NCBI GenBank assembly: GCA_021772515.1
Contig: JAJFLU010000037.1
Span: 1-64,000, forward strand
DNA from: Opitutales bacterium
Lineage (GTDB): Bacteria > Verrucomicrobiota > Verrucomicrobiia > Opitutales > UBA2987
DNA: 64,000 nt
Direction of reading: 5' to 3'
In this document: one piece after another, positions 44,428-54,401 of the stretch
Layout of the letters: each line of letters begins with the position of its first letter
How positions within the stretch are numbered: position 1 is the stretch's first letter
Notes under the pieces: model-generated
The model's database searches: none
Told to the model about the DNA's origin: nothing
Seen by the model: the letters and a program-made list of their open reading frames with translations, nothing else
Translations under genes and position numbers: made by a program

Positions 44428-46101
44428 TTATGATTCCCGATGTTCAAGAGCCTGAAATATATTGTAGGCGTGATTGCCGATTGTTTCAAAATGACTGAGG
44501 ATATCGATATAGAGCATCTCCGCCTTGATATCGCCCGTTTCCTTTATCCGTTTCACCGCTTTTTTCCTGAGACTGTTCAAAGATCTCCCGATATTCTGTT
44601 CCATTTCTTTGGCCGTCACCATATCCTTGTTCGATAAGGGGCCAGTTAGTTTACCGCGGTAAAACTGGATAAAATCGAGCACCTGTTCCGAGTATTCGCG
44701 AATTTCCTGCCGTGTTTTGGAAGGCAGCGTACGCTTTTTTCGGTATTTTCGCTGGGCCAGGAGAACCAGACGGTAGGAACAGTCGCAAATGTCCTCAAGC
44801 TCAGTCACGATACGCATCATGGCGGTAACATTGGCCGCGCTTTGGAGACTGAGCTGATCGGTCGAACAGCGGATAAGGTAGTCCGTAAGATCGATGTCGT
44901 ATTGGTCGCTGATCTCTTCGAGGTTTTTGAGCTCCTTCACCTTATCGCCCATGTCCTTGTCGGGATTATCGTAAACATCGATAAAGCCGCGAAACATCTC
45001 CTCGGTCAACTCGGCCATGCGGGCCACTTCATTTTGCGCCTCGGAAATGTTCAGCTCACCGGTATGGATAATATTGCTCGCGATGTAGGGAATCCGTTCT
45101 TCCCTCTCCGTCGTGGCGCGGACGGGCAGCAACTTTTGCACGACCTTGGATATCTGTGGCACAAAATAGATGAGCAGGCAAATGTTGCTAAAATTGAACA
45201 AGCTGTGAAAAAGCGCCAGATGTTCGGGCATATGCATGGCATCATTGATGTTGCCCGGCATTATATAATCGACCAAACCGAGGAACCAATGGAATACAAC
45301 GAGCATCCAGATCACCCCGGTCACATTGAAGATCAAATGCGCCGCTGCGGCCCTTTTAGCGTGGGTATTGGCACCCATAGAGGCCAGTATGGCCGTAATG
45401 GTGGTGCCGATGTTTTCTCCCAGAATAATCGCCGCCGCAGTGGGAAAATCGATCCATCCCTTGCTTGCCAAGGCCAGGGTGATCGCCCCCGCGACCGAGG
45501 AGGATTGCACCATGATGGTCAGAACGATGCCAAAAAAGAGGAAGAGGAAAATGGAGCCGTAGCCGAATCCGGTAAACTGTTGCACAAAAGCAAATGCATC
45601 CGCGTTGCCCTTAACGTCGGGAACATTGTTTTTCAACAGGTCCAGACCCAGAAAAAGAAGACCAAACCCGATTATGGTCTCCCCGGTGTCACGGGTGCGT
45701 GCCCGGCTGAAAAACAGCAAGGGCAGCCCCACGCCAATTGCCGGCAGAGCGATGTTGGTCAGGCTGAATTTCGCGCTCAACCCCAGATAGGATATAATCC
45801 AGAAAGTCGTCGTTGTCCCAAGGTTGGCCCCCATGATGACACCGATTGCCTGACGCAGGCGGAGCAGCCGAGCATTGACGAAACTGACTACCATGACCGT
45901 GGTGGCAGACGAGGATTGCACAATCGTGGTTACCATCAAACCGGTAAACAGACCGTAAAACCGGTTCTTTGTCATGGTGCTCATTATCGAGCGTAGGCCC
46001 TCGCCAGCAACTTTCTGGACGCCTTCGCTCATAATTTTCATGCCAAAGAGAAAGACTCCCAGGCTTCCTAGAATCTCGAAAACAGCAGTAATGGCAGACA
46101 T
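44428..46101 (-). CDS. Na+/phosphate cotransporter family protein with PhoU-like domain
   Basis: 557 aa. Two Na/Pi cotransporter repeats: TTIVQSSSATTVMVVSFVNA near residues 59-78 and TIMVQSSSVAGAITLALASK near residues 195-215, each with the QSSS motif. About eight membrane segments are followed by a cytosolic PhoU-like helical domain from about residue 340. The family takes up phosphate with Na+ in bacteria (YjbB/NptA-like). Alone on its strand apart from the T2SSF gene. Confidence 0.93.
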   Translation of the reverse strand: MSAITAVFEILGSLGVFLFGMKIMSEGVQKVAGEGLRSIMSTMTKNRFYGLFTGLMVTTIVQSSSATTVMVVSFVNARLLRLRQAIGVIMGANLGTTTTFWIISYLGLSAKFSLTNIALPAIGVGLPLLFFSRARTRDTGETIIGFGLLFLGLDLLKNNVPDVKGNADAFAFVQQFTGFGYGSIFLFLFFGIVLTIMVQSSSVAGAITLALASKGWIDFPTAAAIILGENIGTTITAILASMGANTHAKRAAAAHLIFNVTGVIWMLVVFHWFLGLVDYIMPGNINDAMHMPEHLALFHSLFNFSNICLLIYFVPQISKVVQKLLPVRATTEREERIPYIASNIIHTGELNISEAQNEVARMAELTEEMFRGFIDVYDNPDKDMGDKVKELKNLEEISDQYDIDLTDYLIRCSTDQLSLQSAANVTAMMRIVTELEDICDCSYRLVLLAQRKYRKKRTLPSKTRQEIREYSEQVLDFIQFYRGKLTGPLSNKDMVTAKEMEQNIGRSLNSLRKKAVKRIKETGDIKAEMLYIDILSHFETIGNHAYNIFQALEHRES

Positions 46102-46273
46102 CGGTAGGCGATCGAAAATGGAACTACATGATGCGGATTTTTTCCGCGATGGTTTTCAGATTCCGGTTGATGAAAGAATTGCGGGGGATTGACAAACTTT
46201 TAATGCTCCCAGCCGTCAGGTTCTGCAAAAAGTTTTGCCTGAACGACGAATTTTAGTATATTTCGTGAAAATT

Positions 46274-47080
46274 ATGAAAATAATCCGCTATCTCGACCAG
46301 GAGGGAAAACCTGGATATGCCCGGCAAACGACAGAAGATCTTTTCTTGCGAATCGAGGGTGATATTTTCGGTGATTTCCAAGTTACCGGTGAATCTGTCA
46401 ACCCGGTTCGCATACTTGCCCCGCTGGCGCCGAGGGCCATCCTCGCGGTGGGCCTCAACTACAGGGGACATGCCAAGGAGATCGGCAGCCCGCTTCCCAA
46501 ACGGCCCTTGCTTTTCATGATGCTGCCCGGCGCGGTTCAGCATCCCGGCGGCCCCATCCTCCTGCCCAGGGGGCTGCGCAGCGACAAGGTTGACTACGAA
46601 TGCGAACTCGCGGTGGTAATCGGCCGAAGTTGCAAGAATGCGACCAGAGCCAATGCGCTGGACCATGTCCTCGGCTATACCTGCGCCAACGATGTAAGCG
46701 CCCGCGATTGGCAAAAAGAGTGGGGTGGGGGTCAATTTTGCCGGGGCAAGACCTTCGATACCTTTTGCCCCCTCGGCCCTTGCCTGGTTACGAGGGATTC
46801 CATGCCCGACCCGCATTCGCTAACAATCCGCTCGATGGTCAATGGGGAGATCCGACAAGAATCCTCAACCAGCGACCTGATTTTCGATGTCCCCACGCTG
46901 ATCGAGTTTCTAAGTGGCTCGACAACACTCGAACCGGGCACCGTAATTCTTACCGGCACTCCTCCCGGCGTGGGAGTTGCCCGCAACCCGCCAGCATTTC
47001 TCCAGCCCGGCGATGAGGTATCCGTCGAAATCGAAGGCATTGGCCGATTGACCAACCCGGTGCGGGAGGAGGAGGTTTAG
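46274..47080 (+). CDS. Fumarylacetoacetate hydrolase-family protein
   Basis: 268 aa from the ATG at 46274 (the frame opens at 46235). The conserved stretches are AVGLNYRGHAKEIG, KVDYECELAVVIGR with metal-binding Glu/Asp, GYTCANDVSARDWQ and TGTPPGVGVARNPP. The family hydrolyses or decarboxylates beta-keto acids, e.g. acylpyruvase or oxaloacetate decarboxylase; the substrate is not clear. HNH nuclease follows after 50 bases. Confidence 0.9.
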   Translation: MKIIRYLDQEGKPGYARQTTEDLFLRIEGDIFGDFQVTGESVNPVRILAPLAPRAILAVGLNYRGHAKEIGSPLPKRPLLFMMLPGAVQHPGGPILLPRGLRSDKVDYECELAVVIGRSCKNATRANALDHVLGYTCANDVSARDWQKEWGGGQFCRGKTFDTFCPLGPCLVTRDSMPDPHSLTIRSMVNGEIRQESSTSDLIFDVPTLIEFLSGSTTLEPGTVILTGTPPGVGVARNPPAFLQPGDEVSVEIEGIGRLTNPVREEEV

Positions 47081-47129
47081 TTTTAACCCGGCGATAGTAA
47101 GTGTTGACGGTTGACCCCCTCCTCCGTAA

Positions 47130-47762
47130 ATGTTTGCCTCCGAGATGGAAGGTTGCCTCACCAAGCGGGTTCTAGTGCTTAACCGCCTCTGGCAGGCGGT
47201 TAATGTAATTGGCTCAAAACGGGCCTTCTCCCTGCTTTCTCAGGAGCATGCGAGGGTGATTCATTCCATTGATGACGATTTTCACGTCCTTCAATTTACA
47301 GAGTGGGTCGACTACTCGATTACTCAACATTCCTCTGATGGGTGGGACTGCGTTCGCACCGTCCGATGGGAGATTCGAGTGCCGAAAATCCTTCTTCTCA
47401 GCCATTACGACCGCCTGCCCATGAAAGAGGTCAAATTTACCCGGCAAAGCCTCTTCGAGCGCGATAATTTTACCTGCCAATATTGCCGAAAGACCTTCCC
47501 CCAGAAGAATTTGAATCTGGACCATGTCATCCCCCGCGAACGTGGCGGTAAAACCACCTGGGAAAATATTGTAACCTCATGCCTGCGCTGCAACGGACGA
47601 AAAGGCAACCGCCTCCCCCACGAAGCCAGCATGCGTCTGGTCAGAAAACCCCAAAGGCCCAAATACCGTCCATTTATCAACTTCGTTCTGGGCTCCGACC
47701 TCGACGAATCGTGGCTCAACTTCCTCAACCTGCCAAAAAACAAGCTCCGGCAGGTCGGGTAA
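47130..47762 (+). CDS. HNH endonuclease domain protein
   Basis: 210 aa. The HNH region is at about residues 110-165: CQYC (Cys116, Cys119), LDHVIPRERGGKTTWEN with His132, then CLRCNGRKGN (Cys151, Cys154). The N-terminal 100 residues, beginning RVLVLNRLWQAVNVI, are conserved in a chromosomal HNH group found in many phyla. A nuclease role, possibly in repair, is likely; not necessarily mobile. The next gene starts 10 bases after the stop. Confidence 0.88.
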   Translation: MFASEMEGCLTKRVLVLNRLWQAVNVIGSKRAFSLLSQEHARVIHSIDDDFHVLQFTEWVDYSITQHSSDGWDCVRTVRWEIRVPKILLLSHYDRLPMKEVKFTRQSLFERDNFTCQYCRKTFPQKNLNLDHVIPRERGGKTTWENIVTSCLRCNGRKGNRLPHEASMRLVRKPQRPKYRPFINFVLGSDLDESWLNFLNLPKNKLRQVG

Positions 47763-47772
47763 GAAATTTTCT

Positions 47773-49497
47773 ATGGAAACCGAGTCATTTCAAAGGATCG
47801 AAGGCATCCTCTCCCGCAAAGAATGTGTGATCCTCGACGGAGGCATCGCCACCGAGTTGGGCCGCCTCGGCATCGAAGGTTACCAAGTCGGTGATGGTGG
47901 ACTCTGGGGAAGTTGGGCGCTTTATCATTCGCCCAATGCCGCCCTTGAGGTTCACCGCAGCTATGTGGTCGCCGGTTGCGATGTTATTTCCACCGCCACA
48001 TGGGGCCTCATGAATGACCCCCAATTCGATTCCCATAACATCGTTGGCAATGAGGAACCCGGACACTGGATGGATGCCGCCCGGTTGGGTATTCGAATGG
48101 CCCGCCGGGCGATTGATGAAGCCGGTAAATCCGGTCAATGTGCAGTCGCCTACTGTCTCAATGGCGATATTGACTCTGTCGAACGCCTGGAACGCCTCCG
48201 CCTACTCGGTCGAATCTTCAAACACGAGGCCCCCGACATCATTTTGATGGAGACCATGTCCTTGTTTCGGGACGGGCTCACCTTTCCTGCGGTCGAGTGC
48301 ATGGTGGAAACCGGAATACCGGTCTGGCTTTCCTTTCGCCGATGCCGAAGCGGCGTATGCGGCGTATATGGCCAACATTGGGGCGGTCCGGAGGGAGACC
48401 TGTTTGGTCGTGCGGCCCAAAAATTTGAAACGATGGGCGCGCGCGCATTGCTCCTCAACGGCATCCCCGCCGCCCATGTCGATGGTGTGATTCCCTGGTT
48501 GCGGGATTTCACCGATCTGCCGCTCGGTGCCTATCCAAATCTCGGGTTTTTCCGAGATCCGGGATGGATTTTCGACGATGCCATCGGCCCCGCAGAATAT
48601 GCCGAAATGGCAGCCCGCTGGCGGGAAGAGGGCGCAAGCATTCTCGGTGGCGGCTATGGTGTGAAACCCGAGCACCTCGCCGCGATGAAGAAAAAACTCG
48701 CGAATTTGCCGCCTGTTTCCTCGGGCCAAGCCCCTGCTGCTGAAACCCCGCAGATCGAAACGAAGACGGCGTCAGACCAACTCTGGGCCGATGAGCAAGA
48801 CCGCTGCCTTTACCCCCTCCCATTTCCCCAGATTGTTTGCGACCCGGAAGTATTTCAGCCAACCCAGGGCAGTTTTTTGATATGGAAACATCTGTTCCGC
48901 ACGGGAGCCGGAAAAGGCAAGCGATGCCTCGATGTAGGCTGCGGCACGGGAATTTTAACCGTCCAGCTCGCTTTGAATGGCGCCCAACAGGTTCACGCCA
49001 TCGATTTCCAGTCCAAAGCGGTGGACAATACGCTCGCCAACGCCTTTCGCAACGGAGTCTCCGAATCTGTCAGTGGCGAGATCATCGATCTTTATACCGC
49101 CCTGCCGGAGGAAAAATACGATTTGATTGTGGCCAGCCTCTACCAGACCCCCGTCGATCCGCATGGCGGTGAATCCTGCCTCCGCCCGGCCGATTTTTGG
49201 GGCCGCAACACCTTTGATCACCTGATAACCCTTTTGCCCAAAATGATGGCCGAAGGGGGCACCGCCTACATCATGCAGATTTCGGTCCTGAGCAGAGCCG
49301 AAACCGAGAGACTTTTGCGTGGAGCGGGTCTCACCTGCAAGGTAATCGACTTCAGTTTTTTCAATTTCGGGGAGGGATTTTTGGCCAATCTCGATCAAAT
49401 CCGCCATGTCGAAGAGCTATCCGATGCCTACCACCTCAGCTTTGCCGACGAACAGGTCATGGTCATGTATTTGCTCGAAGTGACTCGGCAAAATTGA
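47773..49497 (+). CDS. Homocysteine-methyltransferase-like domain fused to a SAM-dependent methyltransferase
   Basis: 574 aa. Residues about 1-312 follow the homocysteine S-methyltransferase barrel: VILDGGIATELGRLG, HRSYVVAGCDVISTATWG, and ILGGGYGVKPEHL at its end. The zinc Cys positions are lost: the NC motif reads LLNG (229-230) and the CC of GGCCG is Gly294-Tyr295, so usual zinc thiol chemistry cannot occur. After a linker (about 313-345) comes a Rossmann methyltransferase (about 346-574) with motif I CLDVGCGTGIL (385-395) and an acidic strand AIDF, resembling PrmA/PrmC-type enzymes. The combination may act in a thiol- or amino-acid-derived pathway; the role is unknown. Confidence 0.72.
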   Translation: METESFQRIEGILSRKECVILDGGIATELGRLGIEGYQVGDGGLWGSWALYHSPNAALEVHRSYVVAGCDVISTATWGLMNDPQFDSHNIVGNEEPGHWMDAARLGIRMARRAIDEAGKSGQCAVAYCLNGDIDSVERLERLRLLGRIFKHEAPDIILMETMSLFRDGLTFPAVECMVETGIPVWLSFRRCRSGVCGVYGQHWGGPEGDLFGRAAQKFETMGARALLLNGIPAAHVDGVIPWLRDFTDLPLGAYPNLGFFRDPGWIFDDAIGPAEYAEMAARWREEGASILGGGYGVKPEHLAAMKKKLANLPPVSSGQAPAAETPQIETKTASDQLWADEQDRCLYPLPFPQIVCDPEVFQPTQGSFLIWKHLFRTGAGKGKRCLDVGCGTGILTVQLALNGAQQVHAIDFQSKAVDNTLANAFRNGVSESVSGEIIDLYTALPEEKYDLIVASLYQTPVDPHGGESCLRPADFWGRNTFDHLITLLPKMMAEGGTAYIMQISVLSRAETERLLRGAGLTCKVIDFSFFNFGEGFLANLDQIRHVEELSDAYHLSFADEQVMVMYLLEVTRQN

Positions 49498-49499
49498 GA

Positions 49500-51215
49500 T
49501 TAACCGCCTTCCGCAGCCAGGGGCAGTGTCATTACCAAGGTGGTTCCCTCGGGCGAACTCCGCACAAGCTCGATACTCCCATGATGGCTGTGCAGAATGC
49601 GCTCGACTATTGCCAACCCGAGACCGGCTCCCTCTTTCCGCCCCGAGAAGCAGGAATCGAAGATGTTTTCCTGAATCTCCTCCGGGATACCCCTTCCATT
49701 ATCAGCGAATTCAATAACTGCAGCAGGCTCATTATTCTGGTTCTCGGTGCGGAGGCTTACTTCGATGGTTCCGCCCTCGGGCACAGCTTCATAAGCGTTG
49801 AGGAACAGATTGAGGAATATTTGCTGTAATTGACCTCGATTCCCTGAAACCGCCACGGTTTCAGGTGCCGGTTTGTAAGTAAGGTGGATGCTTTTTTGGG
49901 CCAATTTGAGGCGAACAAGGGTCATGGCGTCTCTAATCAGTAGATCCATGTCCAGTTTTGTGTGCTCGTAATCGCCGGTTTTACCGAAATCCAATACGCG
50001 ATGAACAATCTCATCCAGATGGTTCAGTCTTTCACCGATAATTTCCACATCTTTGCGACGAAGATCACCGGTCGGATAATCGAGATCCAGCGACTCAAAA
50101 AGCAGTTTAATGACCGTCAATGGATTGCGAATTTCGTGGGCGATTTCCGAGGTCAGAAGCCCCAATGTGCCCAGCCGCTCACTTCGGCGAAGAATTTCCT
50201 CCCCCGCGAGTATTTTTTCATAGAGGCGGGCGTTCTGGATTGCCACCGCGACCAATCCCGCGAGCGCCGCAAAATGGCTTTTTTCACCGTCATCGAAGCG
50301 GTGCCGTTTTTCCGTATAGACATTGAGTACGCCAACGGGCTCGTCGTCATAGGAAATCGGTGTGGCCAGCATGGAGACCAGGCCCTCGCTCTGCACAACT
50401 GGCACAAAATGATGCTCCTCGGTTTTGCGCAGGTCGGGAATTTCCACTTGTTTATGGTATTGAACGGCCGAACCCAGCGCGCTGTCCTCCAGATTCAAAT
50501 TTTCGGTATAGTCAACCAATCGCGGAGCCCCCGCAGCCACCTGCAGGGTGAGGCTTTTGCCGTCCGGGCTAAGGAGAAAAAGCGCGCATACCTTGCAGTC
50601 CATGATATTGAGAGCCTCGCCGGGAATCGTTTTCAGAACCTCCCCCAAGCCATGCCGGGAAACCAGATTTTTCCCTGCCGCCAGGAGGGAACCGAGCTGC
50701 CGGGCTTTTTTTTCCAGCCTCTGAACCAGCCATATCCTGTCCAGGACCAGAGCCGCCTCGATGGACAGCTTTGAGAGTTTTTCCACATCCAAATCATCGA
50801 AAACCGAACCCCTTTTCCAACCCACACTGACCACCCCGATGACGGACTCTTTTTCCACCAATGGAGCCGCCATTTCCGAACAGATGAGGTCTCCGGGGGG
50901 AAGGAAGCGCGTGGTTTTGGAAAAATCCGCTATCGAGATCGGTTTGCCGTGGAGAGTCGCCCAGGTGGTTAGGCCCTCCCCGAGACGCGGGGGCGGGGTA
51001 TCGGCGAGTTGCCAAAGACCGCAGGTGGCCTCGATTTCGAGGAGACCGCAATCGGGGTTGACCAGCGCCAGAAAAGCGCCCTCGGCGCCCAAGGCTTTGG
51101 CGATTGCTTCGACTATCACTTCGCTTGCTTGACCGGGGTCGATATCCCTCGTGGTCAGCGAACTGATTTCGTAAAGGGCGTTAACCAGGGCCGTATCCTC
51201 CTCGCTGTGGTTCAT
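49500..51215 (-). CDS. Soluble two-GAF sensor histidine kinase (NtrB-like)
   Basis: 571 aa, no membrane segment. GAF domains at about 20-165 and 185-335; HisKA with phospho-His360 in TSEIAHEIRNPLTV; HATPase with NLFLNAYEAVPEGG, DNGRGIP and GAGLGLAI. The HEIRNPL type of dimerisation helix is common in NtrB-like and related kinases. Its ATG overlaps the stop of glnD (ATGA), so both are made from one message. A link to nitrogen control is inferred from that coupling; the partner regulator is not in the window. Confidence 0.88.
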   Translation of the reverse strand: MNHSEEDTALVNALYEISSLTTRDIDPGQASEVIVEAIAKALGAEGAFLALVNPDCGLLEIEATCGLWQLADTPPPRLGEGLTTWATLHGKPISIADFSKTTRFLPPGDLICSEMAAPLVEKESVIGVVSVGWKRGSVFDDLDVEKLSKLSIEAALVLDRIWLVQRLEKKARQLGSLLAAGKNLVSRHGLGEVLKTIPGEALNIMDCKVCALFLLSPDGKSLTLQVAAGAPRLVDYTENLNLEDSALGSAVQYHKQVEIPDLRKTEEHHFVPVVQSEGLVSMLATPISYDDEPVGVLNVYTEKRHRFDDGEKSHFAALAGLVAVAIQNARLYEKILAGEEILRRSERLGTLGLLTSEIAHEIRNPLTVIKLLFESLDLDYPTGDLRRKDVEIIGERLNHLDEIVHRVLDFGKTGDYEHTKLDMDLLIRDAMTLVRLKLAQKSIHLTYKPAPETVAVSGNRGQLQQIFLNLFLNAYEAVPEGGTIEVSLRTENQNNEPAAVIEFADNGRGIPEEIQENIFDSCFSGRKEGAGLGLAIVERILHSHHGSIELVRSSPEGTTLVMTLPLAAEGG

Positions 51216-54034
51216 TGCGGGCCATTCTTGGTAACGGTTACGAGCGGGTAATTTTCTGCGGAAATAACCGATTCCAGATCTTTCTTCAGAGTTTCAAGCA
51301 AGTTTTCATCGGTGTCCGAAGTCTGGTCGATTCCCTCGATGGTGAAGGTGTCCACGGCGATGCCTCGCTCGGTTAAAATCCGGGCAAAAGCAATGTCGAA
51401 ACCATGCCTCGAAATCGTTTTGGCAATCCGGTAAAGAAGACCAATCCTATCCCGGGCCTTTACTTCGACAAAGGTTCGCTTGAGCCGTTCATCGCGGTAA
51501 ACTTCCACGGTTGAAAGAATATCGGCGGGCAAATGTTCCTTTTTCCTGAGATACAGCGGAGGGCTTAATTTCTCGGCATTCTCAACGATTTCCGGTAAAA
51601 TATCGCGGTCGTGGAGCAATGAATCGGTCAGCCCATATCGAAACACCTCGCGCGCTTGATCGCTCTGGGCCACTCCGCCCCCCGGCTCGCAGACGTAGAA
51701 GGTATCGATCATTATGTGGTCGTCGCGCGAGATCGCCTTGCTGCTGATAATGTTGAGCCCCGCCAGGCTGAAGGTTCCGGCCAGTTTGTAAAATAATCCC
51801 GGTCTGTCCCAGGTCACGATTTGCACCTCGGTGACACTCAGATTCAAATCATTCCGCCAATCGATGATGGGTTCGAGAGATTCCAGCGCATCGGCTTTTG
51901 AAAGGTGGCTGAGGAGAGCGTTGACCATTCTCAGGTGCAAAATGACCTCCTCCATATCATAGCTGGAAAAGTAGCGGTCCGGGAGGTGTTGGCAATGCGC
52001 TTCGATTTCCTCCACCGGGATGTCCGTGACCAGTTTTGCGAGAGATTCCCTGGTTATGCTCGTTTGAATTGGCAGGTCGGCGGCGGTGGAAGCGGTTGCC
52101 TGGATTTCGCCCAATGCGGCCAGTGTACTGTCAAAAAGACGGGTGTGGAGCATATCCTTGAATCCATTCCACAAAGGCGCTGAAGTGCCCCTCGCATCGC
52201 AATAGGTATGGACATAGAGAAGGCGCAAATTTTCCGTATTGCCCACTAGTTCTGCAAATTTTTCGGCTGCAATGGGATCATCCACATCGTGCTTTTGCCA
52301 GAATCGAGACATTTCGAGGTGATTTTCGATGACAAAGAGAACCTGCTTTTTTTGCCTGCCGCTCAACTGGAGGCGGTCGATCACTCCCGATGCCAGAGCC
52401 GCCCCCCTGGCCGCATGCCCCTTGATACCGACTCCTTTTCCGATATCGTGGAGCAGGAGGATGATATAGAGGAGCCCGGGCGTTTCCGTTTGATGAATCT
52501 CCCGGTTATATCTATTTGCAAACGGGGATTGGCGGCTGAAAATACGATCGAGCCGGTGGATAGTCTCCAAGGTATGAATATCGGCTGTGTAGCGATGGTA
52601 GTATTCATGCTGCACAAGGCAGGTGAGGGCATCGAATTCCGGCACGAAACGCCCCAAAACCCCCAACTCGTGCATCAAACTGAGGGTTGGGTAAACTTCT
52701 CCGGGGATCAACAGAAGGGAGCGAAAACTTCGATTTGCGGCGGGCGAGTTGATTACCTTACCGGTGATGAGGGGCAGTGATTCATTGACCAGGCTCTTCA
52801 ATTCGAAATCGAGATCGGCCTGAAATTGCTGGCTATGCCTGAATACCCGTATCAACCGCTCAGGATCTTCCTTGAATACCTCCTGCTTTTCAAAAGTTAA
52901 AACACCCTCCCGCAAAATAAACCCATCCACTGTTTTACCGGATCGGGAGCCGCTTTTTTCCGAATTTTTTCCGACTGATTTTTCTGTTTGCCGGGTAAGG
53001 CCCTGTTCCAGAGTCGTTGATATTTGGTAAATTTTGCGGGCCGCGCTGTAATAGTCCTTCATAAAGGCCTCCACCCGTGGAAAAATATCCTCCTCGCGAT
53101 ATCCGAGGTTCAGGGCCACCTCGGGCTGCCGTTCGATACAGAGCACATCGCCGGGCCTCCCGGTTTGAAAATGCAGCTCGTTGCGCACCCGCAGGAGAAA
53201 ATCATAGGCCTGCTCGAAATCCCTTTTTTCATCCTGCCTCAGGTATCCCTCTTTCTCCAATGCTTCCAGATTTCCCGCGCCCAGCTTGATCGAGCTCATC
53301 CAGAGAACGCTCTGGAAATCCCGCAAACCGCCCACACCGTTTTTCACGTCCGGCTCCTGCAAAAAAACAGTCCCCCCGAAGCGTTTGCGGCGGGCTTTCT
53401 GATTTTTCAGCCGATCCTCAAAATAGACAACCGGGTCATCCTCCGCGCAAAAACTCTGATACCTTTTTTGGAAATTATCGAAAAGATTCCCCGAACCGGC
53501 CACCAAACGGGCTTCCAGCATGGCGTTTTTCGACTTAATGTTATTTCTGGCCTCCCCGATCGATTCCTCGACGGTCCGGGTCGAGTGGCCCACTTTGAGA
53601 CCTAGATCCCAGAGCACATAGAGCAATGTCTCGGCCAGCGCTTTTTGCAGAGCTTCCAGTTTTTCGCCACCAGAGCCGTCCGCGTCGGCATAGAGAAACA
53701 TCAGATCGATATCGCTGTAGGGGCAAAGCTCGGCCCTTCCATAGCCACCCAGAGCCACCGTGCAAACCGCCCCCGCGATGGTCCCGGATTGATCCTCGAA
53801 GGTATTCAAGGCATGGGCAAAAAGGGCTTCGATGATGACATCCATCAAACAAGCCCGGGCGAACGCGACCCGACCGCCGCCGTCCCCCTTGCGATGGTAG
53901 CGCAGACTCATCTGGTTCTCCAGGCGCAAAAAATCCTTGCAGGCGGCCAAAATGACCTCCCGGTCAGCCCCCGGCAAAAAGCGAAGTTTTTTCTCCGAAT
54001 GCAGCCGAAGGCGTTTAAAAAGCGGATCCTCCAT
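51212..54034 (-). CDS. glnD: Bifunctional uridylyltransferase / uridylyl-removing enzyme
   Basis: 940 aa. Domains in order: nucleotidyltransferase with GGYGRAELCPYSDIDLMF (about 96-113), a linker, an HD phosphohydrolase domain with HDIGKG and HAARG (about 505-530), and two C-terminal ACT domains (about 745-820 and 855-930) each starting with DRPGL/DRIGL. GlnD attaches UMP to PII when glutamine is low and removes it when high. It overlaps the kinase gene by four bases. Normal length for the family. Confidence 0.97.
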   Translation of the reverse strand: MEDPLFKRLRLHSEKKLRFLPGADREVILAACKDFLRLENQMSLRYHRKGDGGGRVAFARACLMDVIIEALFAHALNTFEDQSGTIAGAVCTVALGGYGRAELCPYSDIDLMFLYADADGSGGEKLEALQKALAETLLYVLWDLGLKVGHSTRTVEESIGEARNNIKSKNAMLEARLVAGSGNLFDNFQKRYQSFCAEDDPVVYFEDRLKNQKARRKRFGGTVFLQEPDVKNGVGGLRDFQSVLWMSSIKLGAGNLEALEKEGYLRQDEKRDFEQAYDFLLRVRNELHFQTGRPGDVLCIERQPEVALNLGYREEDIFPRVEAFMKDYYSAARKIYQISTTLEQGLTRQTEKSVGKNSEKSGSRSGKTVDGFILREGVLTFEKQEVFKEDPERLIRVFRHSQQFQADLDFELKSLVNESLPLITGKVINSPAANRSFRSLLLIPGEVYPTLSLMHELGVLGRFVPEFDALTCLVQHEYYHRYTADIHTLETIHRLDRIFSRQSPFANRYNREIHQTETPGLLYIILLLHDIGKGVGIKGHAARGAALASGVIDRLQLSGRQKKQVLFVIENHLEMSRFWQKHDVDDPIAAEKFAELVGNTENLRLLYVHTYCDARGTSAPLWNGFKDMLHTRLFDSTLAALGEIQATASTAADLPIQTSITRESLAKLVTDIPVEEIEAHCQHLPDRYFSSYDMEEVILHLRMVNALLSHLSKADALESLEPIIDWRNDLNLSVTEVQIVTWDRPGLFYKLAGTFSLAGLNIISSKAISRDDHIMIDTFYVCEPGGGVAQSDQAREVFRYGLTDSLLHDRDILPEIVENAEKLSPPLYLRKKEHLPADILSTVEVYRDERLKRTFVEVKARDRIGLLYRIAKTISRHGFDIAFARILTERGIAVDTFTIEGIDQTSDTDENLLETLKKDLESVISAENYPLVTVTKNGPQ

Positions 54035-54401
54035 CAGAAATTAAATAACCCAATCATTAAGAAAAATAAACCAAAGTAGTAAAACCCCCACCTGTCAAAA
54101 CACTACGGGACGGAGCCGAAATTACAAAACCCGGCAGAATTCCGCCAAAAAATCCAAGATCACATCAAATGATGTGACGCGCCCAATTAGAATCCTGGAG
54201 AAATGCAGTTAAATAGTATCTGTACAAAATTTGATATTTGAACATTGACCCCATTTGGCTCTCTTTTTCGCGGCTTCTACAAATCCACCCTATGCACAAT
54301 ACCTAAGAAATTCTGAGAAAGCCCTCTATTTTATTCTCCATCTACAAAATATGAAATATGAACCTTCAGGTTCGTAATTGACTTGGGAACTGTTGGCTGT
54401 T
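54035..54401. other. Non-coding gap with a short direct repeat
   Basis: A+T-rich gap without a gene that I can support. TACAAAATTTGATATTTGAA (54223-54242) returns as TACAAAATATGAAATATGAA (54343-54362), three differences in 20. A possible glnD promoter is not clear. Confidence 0.4.

Noticed and set aside
44842-45996. 384-codon plus-strand frame opposite the Na/Pi cotransporter
   Set aside because: Long antisense shadow of a clear transporter gene; its translation is rich in His, Gln and Arg with no domain.
52289-52780. 163-codon plus-strand frame inside glnD
   Set aside because: Shadow of the glnD reading frame.
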